Assembly: GCA_028692535.1 (NCBI GenBank)
Contig: JAQUXD010000032.1
Location: 1 to 14,477 of the forward strand
Length of the DNA stretch: 14,477 nucleotides
DNA from: Eubacteriales bacterium
GTDB taxonomy: Bacteria; Bacillota; Clostridia; Peptostreptococcales; Anaerovoracaceae
Direction of reading: 5' to 3'
The notes under the pieces were generated by a model that saw only the letters and a program-made list of their open reading frames with translations, was not told the origin of the DNA and made no database searches. Numbering within the stretch: the stretch's first letter is position 1; every line of letters begins with the position of its first letter. Both the position numbers and the translations under genes were made by a program. Below, piece by piece: positions 12,991-14,477 of this stretch.

Positions 12991-14133
12991 GTGGCAGCAG
13001 AAGCGATCAGAACCTATTTGGAAGAAAAGCATGGAGAAATGATGATGCTTTTGGAGCGTCTGGTCCGTATCGACAACCGCAGCTCCAACAAAACCGGTGT
13101 GGATCAGATGGGATCCATCCTGCAGGCGGAATTCGAAAAGCTTGGCTTTGCGGCCGAGCGTTTCGAACAAGAGCACTGCGGCAGCAGCATGATCCTTCGC
13201 CGGCAAGCGCCCGGCCGCCGGGTGATGCTCATCTGCCACCTGGATTCTGTTTTCCCCGCTGCCATGCTGGAAAGCGAACCGCTCTTTCGCACCGACGGAA
13301 ACCTGGCGTACGGGCCGGGCGTCGTAGATATGAAAGCCTGCCTGGTGGGCTGCCTGTACGCAGTAAAAGCCCTGCTGGATACCGGAACGCCTGTCCCTGC
13401 CCTTTCCGTACTGATGGCCGGGGACGAAGAGCTGGGCAGTCTGTCCATCACAGAGGAGATCGTCAAAGAAGGAAAGATCTCCGACTTCTGCCTGGTCACC
13501 GAAGGCGCTCGCCCCGGCATGGCTGTGGTCATCGAGCGAAAAGGCCTGGCCAAGGTCAATATCCTCTGCGAAGGCCGCGGCGCCCACGCAGGCAATGAAC
13601 CCCAGGAAGGGATCAATGCGCTGATGGCCCTCTGCGATGTACTGCCCCGGATCGCCGCCCTCAACGACTGGGAGAAGGATCGCTTCTGCCTGGTCACTCA
13701 AATGAATGCCGGAGAAGCGCCCAATGTGGTCCCCCAAAAGGGAACCGCCTATGTGGATCTGCGTTTTGCAGATATGCAAACCTACGAGTATCTAAAGAAT
13801 GAGATCGACCGGATCCTGAGGGAACCCAGACAGGACGGCGCCAAACTCAGCTGGAAGACCGAGCTGATCAAACCGCCCATGGCGCCCGTACCGGGCTTCG
13901 ACGAGTTGCTGGACGCCGTCATCAAAAGCGGAGACGAGCTAGACATCCCCTATCGCTGGGTCAAAGCAGGCGGTATCACCGACGGCAACACTGTGGCTTC
14001 CGTGGGTACGCCCACCCTGGATGGCATGGGGCCTGTGGGCGGCATGATGTGCTCCGAATCCGAATTTCTGGAAGTCGATACCATGGTCCCCTGCGCAGCT
14101 CGTCTGGCCCTTGCGGTCAGCAAGCTGAAATAG
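12991..14133 (+). CDS. M20 family metallopeptidase (ArgE/DapE/CPG2-like) with His-to-Cys change at a metal ligand
   Basis: A 380-residue M20 hydrolase that removes an N-acyl or aminoacyl group from an amino-acid-like substrate with two metal ions. Visible ligands and motifs: H83-x-D85 (CHLDSVF), D113 (GPGVVDMK), E146-E147 (AGDEELGS; general base and ligand), E171 (VTEGA), and H199 in the dimerisation/lid region (GRGAHAGNEPQEGINA). The last metal-binding His, usually in GG-x2-HSxxE, is Cys354 (GGMMCSESEF). The start is GTG 12991, six bases after GGGGAGG (12978-12984). The longer frame from 12793 runs through the divergent promoter and the aldolase start and is rejected. The gene is divergent from the catabolic operon and probably co-regulated; a weak hairpin (14127-14144) follows. 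Confidence 0.87.
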   Translation: MAAEAIRTYLEEKHGEMMMLLERLVRIDNRSSNKTGVDQMGSILQAEFEKLGFAAERFEQEHCGSSMILRRQAPGRRVMLICHLDSVFPAAMLESEPLFRTDGNLAYGPGVVDMKACLVGCLYAVKALLDTGTPVPALSVLMAGDEELGSLSITEEIVKEGKISDFCLVTEGARPGMAVVIERKGLAKVNILCEGRGAHAGNEPQEGINALMALCDVLPRIAALNDWEKDRFCLVTQMNAGEAPNVVPQKGTAYVDLRFADMQTYEYLKNEIDRILREPRQDGAKLSWKTELIKPPMAPVPGFDELLDAVIKSGDELDIPYRWVKAGGITDGNTVASVGTPTLDGMGPVGGMMCSESEFLEVDTMVPCAARLALAVSKLK

Positions 14134-14153
14134 CAAAATATTTCACATTTTTA

Positions 14154-14182
14154 TTGAAAAATCGGCGCCTGTCTGCTATACT
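14154..14182 (+). promoter_or_regulatory. Promoter of the tRNA cluster
   Basis: TTGAAA (14154-14159), exactly 17 bases, then TATACT (14177-14182) with TGC just before it (extended -10). The start point near 14189 is about 23 bases before the first tRNA. Confidence 0.75.
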
Positions 14183-14211
14183 GAATTCCGTTGCAGTCCG
14201 CTGCATGGTGT

Positions 14212-14288
14212 GCGCCCGTAGCTCAGTTGGATAGAGCGTTGGACTCCGACTCCAAAGGCCACAGGTTCGACTCCTGCCGGGCGTACCA
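14212..14288 (+). tRNA. tRNA-Arg (anticodon CCG)
   Basis: A 77-base cloverleaf with encoded CCA. The acceptor GCGCCCG pairs with CGGGCGT (one G-U at the first pair). The D arm is GCTC...GAGC; the anticodon stem TTGGA/TCCAA closes the loop CTCCGAC with anticodon CCG (reads CGG, arginine). The T loop is TTCGACT. The outer T-stem pair (49-65) is an A-C mismatch. Confidence 0.93.
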
Positions 14289-14320
14289 TTTTTAATAAGA
14301 GATCCTTTTCGGAGGGATAT

Positions 14321-14395
14321 GCGGAAGTGGCTCAGGGGTAGAGCATCGCCTTGCCAAGGCGAGGGTCGCGAGTTCGAATCTCGTCTTCCGCTCCA
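14321..14395 (+). tRNA. tRNA-Gly (anticodon GCC)
   Basis: A 75-base cloverleaf with encoded CCA. The acceptor GCGGAAG pairs with CTTCCGC. The anticodon stem TCGCC/GGCGA closes loop TTGCCAA with anticodon GCC (reads GGC and GGU). The T loop is TTCGAAT. It lies 32 bases after tRNA-Arg with no new promoter seen, so it is probably co-transcribed. Confidence 0.95.
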
Positions 14396-14400
14396 TTTAT

Positions 14401-14477
14401 CCGGGTGTAGCGCAGCTTGGTAGCGTGCTTGACTGGGGGTCAAGAGGCCGCAGGTTCAAGTCCTGTCACTCGGACCA
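14401..14477 (+). tRNA. tRNA-Pro (anticodon GGG)
   Basis: A 77-base cloverleaf ending with CCA exactly at the last base of the window. The acceptor CCGGGTG pairs with CACTCGG (one G-U). The anticodon stem CTTGA/TCAAG closes loop CTGGGGG with anticodon GGG (reads CCC and CCU). It lies five bases after tRNA-Gly; the cluster may continue beyond the window. Confidence 0.93.

Noticed and set aside
12766..13779. Long minus-strand frame opposite the M20 gene (337 residues)
   Set aside because: No recognisable protein similarity and no ribosome site; it is the antisense shadow of the well-supported M20 gene.
14127..14144. GAAATA-N6-TATTTC hairpin as a terminator for the M20 gene
   Set aside because: The stem is only six mostly A-T pairs and is not followed by a clean T-run, so it is too weak to call.
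14117..14443. Minus-strand 108-residue frame across the tRNA genes (contains GRRDSNSRPSPWQGDALPLSH-like text)
   Set aside because: This is the well-known spurious protein made by reading tRNA genes on the opposite strand; the three tRNAs explain the sequence.
1..14477. CRISPR array, riboswitch or rRNA
   Set aside because: No regularly spaced direct repeats, no recognisable riboswitch core in the leaders and no rRNA sequence were seen.

Overview
The window looks like chromosomal DNA of an anaerobic Bacillota (Clostridia-type) bacterium. Strong AGGAGG-type ribosome binding sites precede almost every gene, promoters are of SigA type (for example TTGACA-N17-TATACT), the three tRNA genes encode their own CCA, and the gene families (AmmeMemoRadiSam A/B fusion, chromosomal TraX-like protein, RepA/DUF6017 remnant) are typical of Clostridia. 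The species cannot be named from sequence alone.

Left part (1 to about 3300): a decayed accessory island, visibly more AT-rich over the abi genes than the rest. It holds a chimeric fragment (transposase N-terminus joined to what may be a ParB C-terminus), two pieces of a plasmid/ICE-type replication initiator (RepA with DUF6017 tail), a complete AbiEi/AbiEii abortive-infection (type IV toxin-antitoxin) operon, and an IS21-type istA gene reduced to its two ends. The abi operon is the only part that looks intact. Two similar inverted-repeat sites flank its probable promoter, which fits autorepression by AbiEi.

Middle part (3305 to about 8900): a TraX-family membrane protein (-), a C45-family acyltransferase/peptidase (+) whose 3' end overlaps that of a convergent gene, and the AmmeMemoRadiSam pair (-): radical SAM enzyme amrS followed by a single-chain fusion of a LigB/Memo-like domain with an AMMECR1 domain. 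A divergent gene encodes a polysaccharide deacetylase/imidase-family hydrolase with a perfect consensus-like promoter. It ends in a bidirectional terminator facing a small coiled-coil protein gene (-).

Right part (8943 to 14133): a tightly packed four-gene minus-strand operon reading DapA/NanA-type aldolase -> tartrate/D-malate dehydrogenase-type oxidative decarboxylase -> Rhizobium-type asparaginase homologue -> D-2-hydroxyacid dehydrogenase-fold protein that lacks all three usual catalytic residues. A divergent M20 metallopeptidase starts from the same intergenic region. This is a plausible uncharacterised catabolic module for an N-acylated or amide-bearing hydroxy/keto acid; the substrate is not determined. 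A GC-rich double palindrome fills the -10/-35 spacer of the operon promoter.

Right end: a promoter (TTGAAA-N17-TATACT) and three tRNA genes, Arg(CCG), Gly(GCC) and Pro(GGG); the last ends at the final base of the window.
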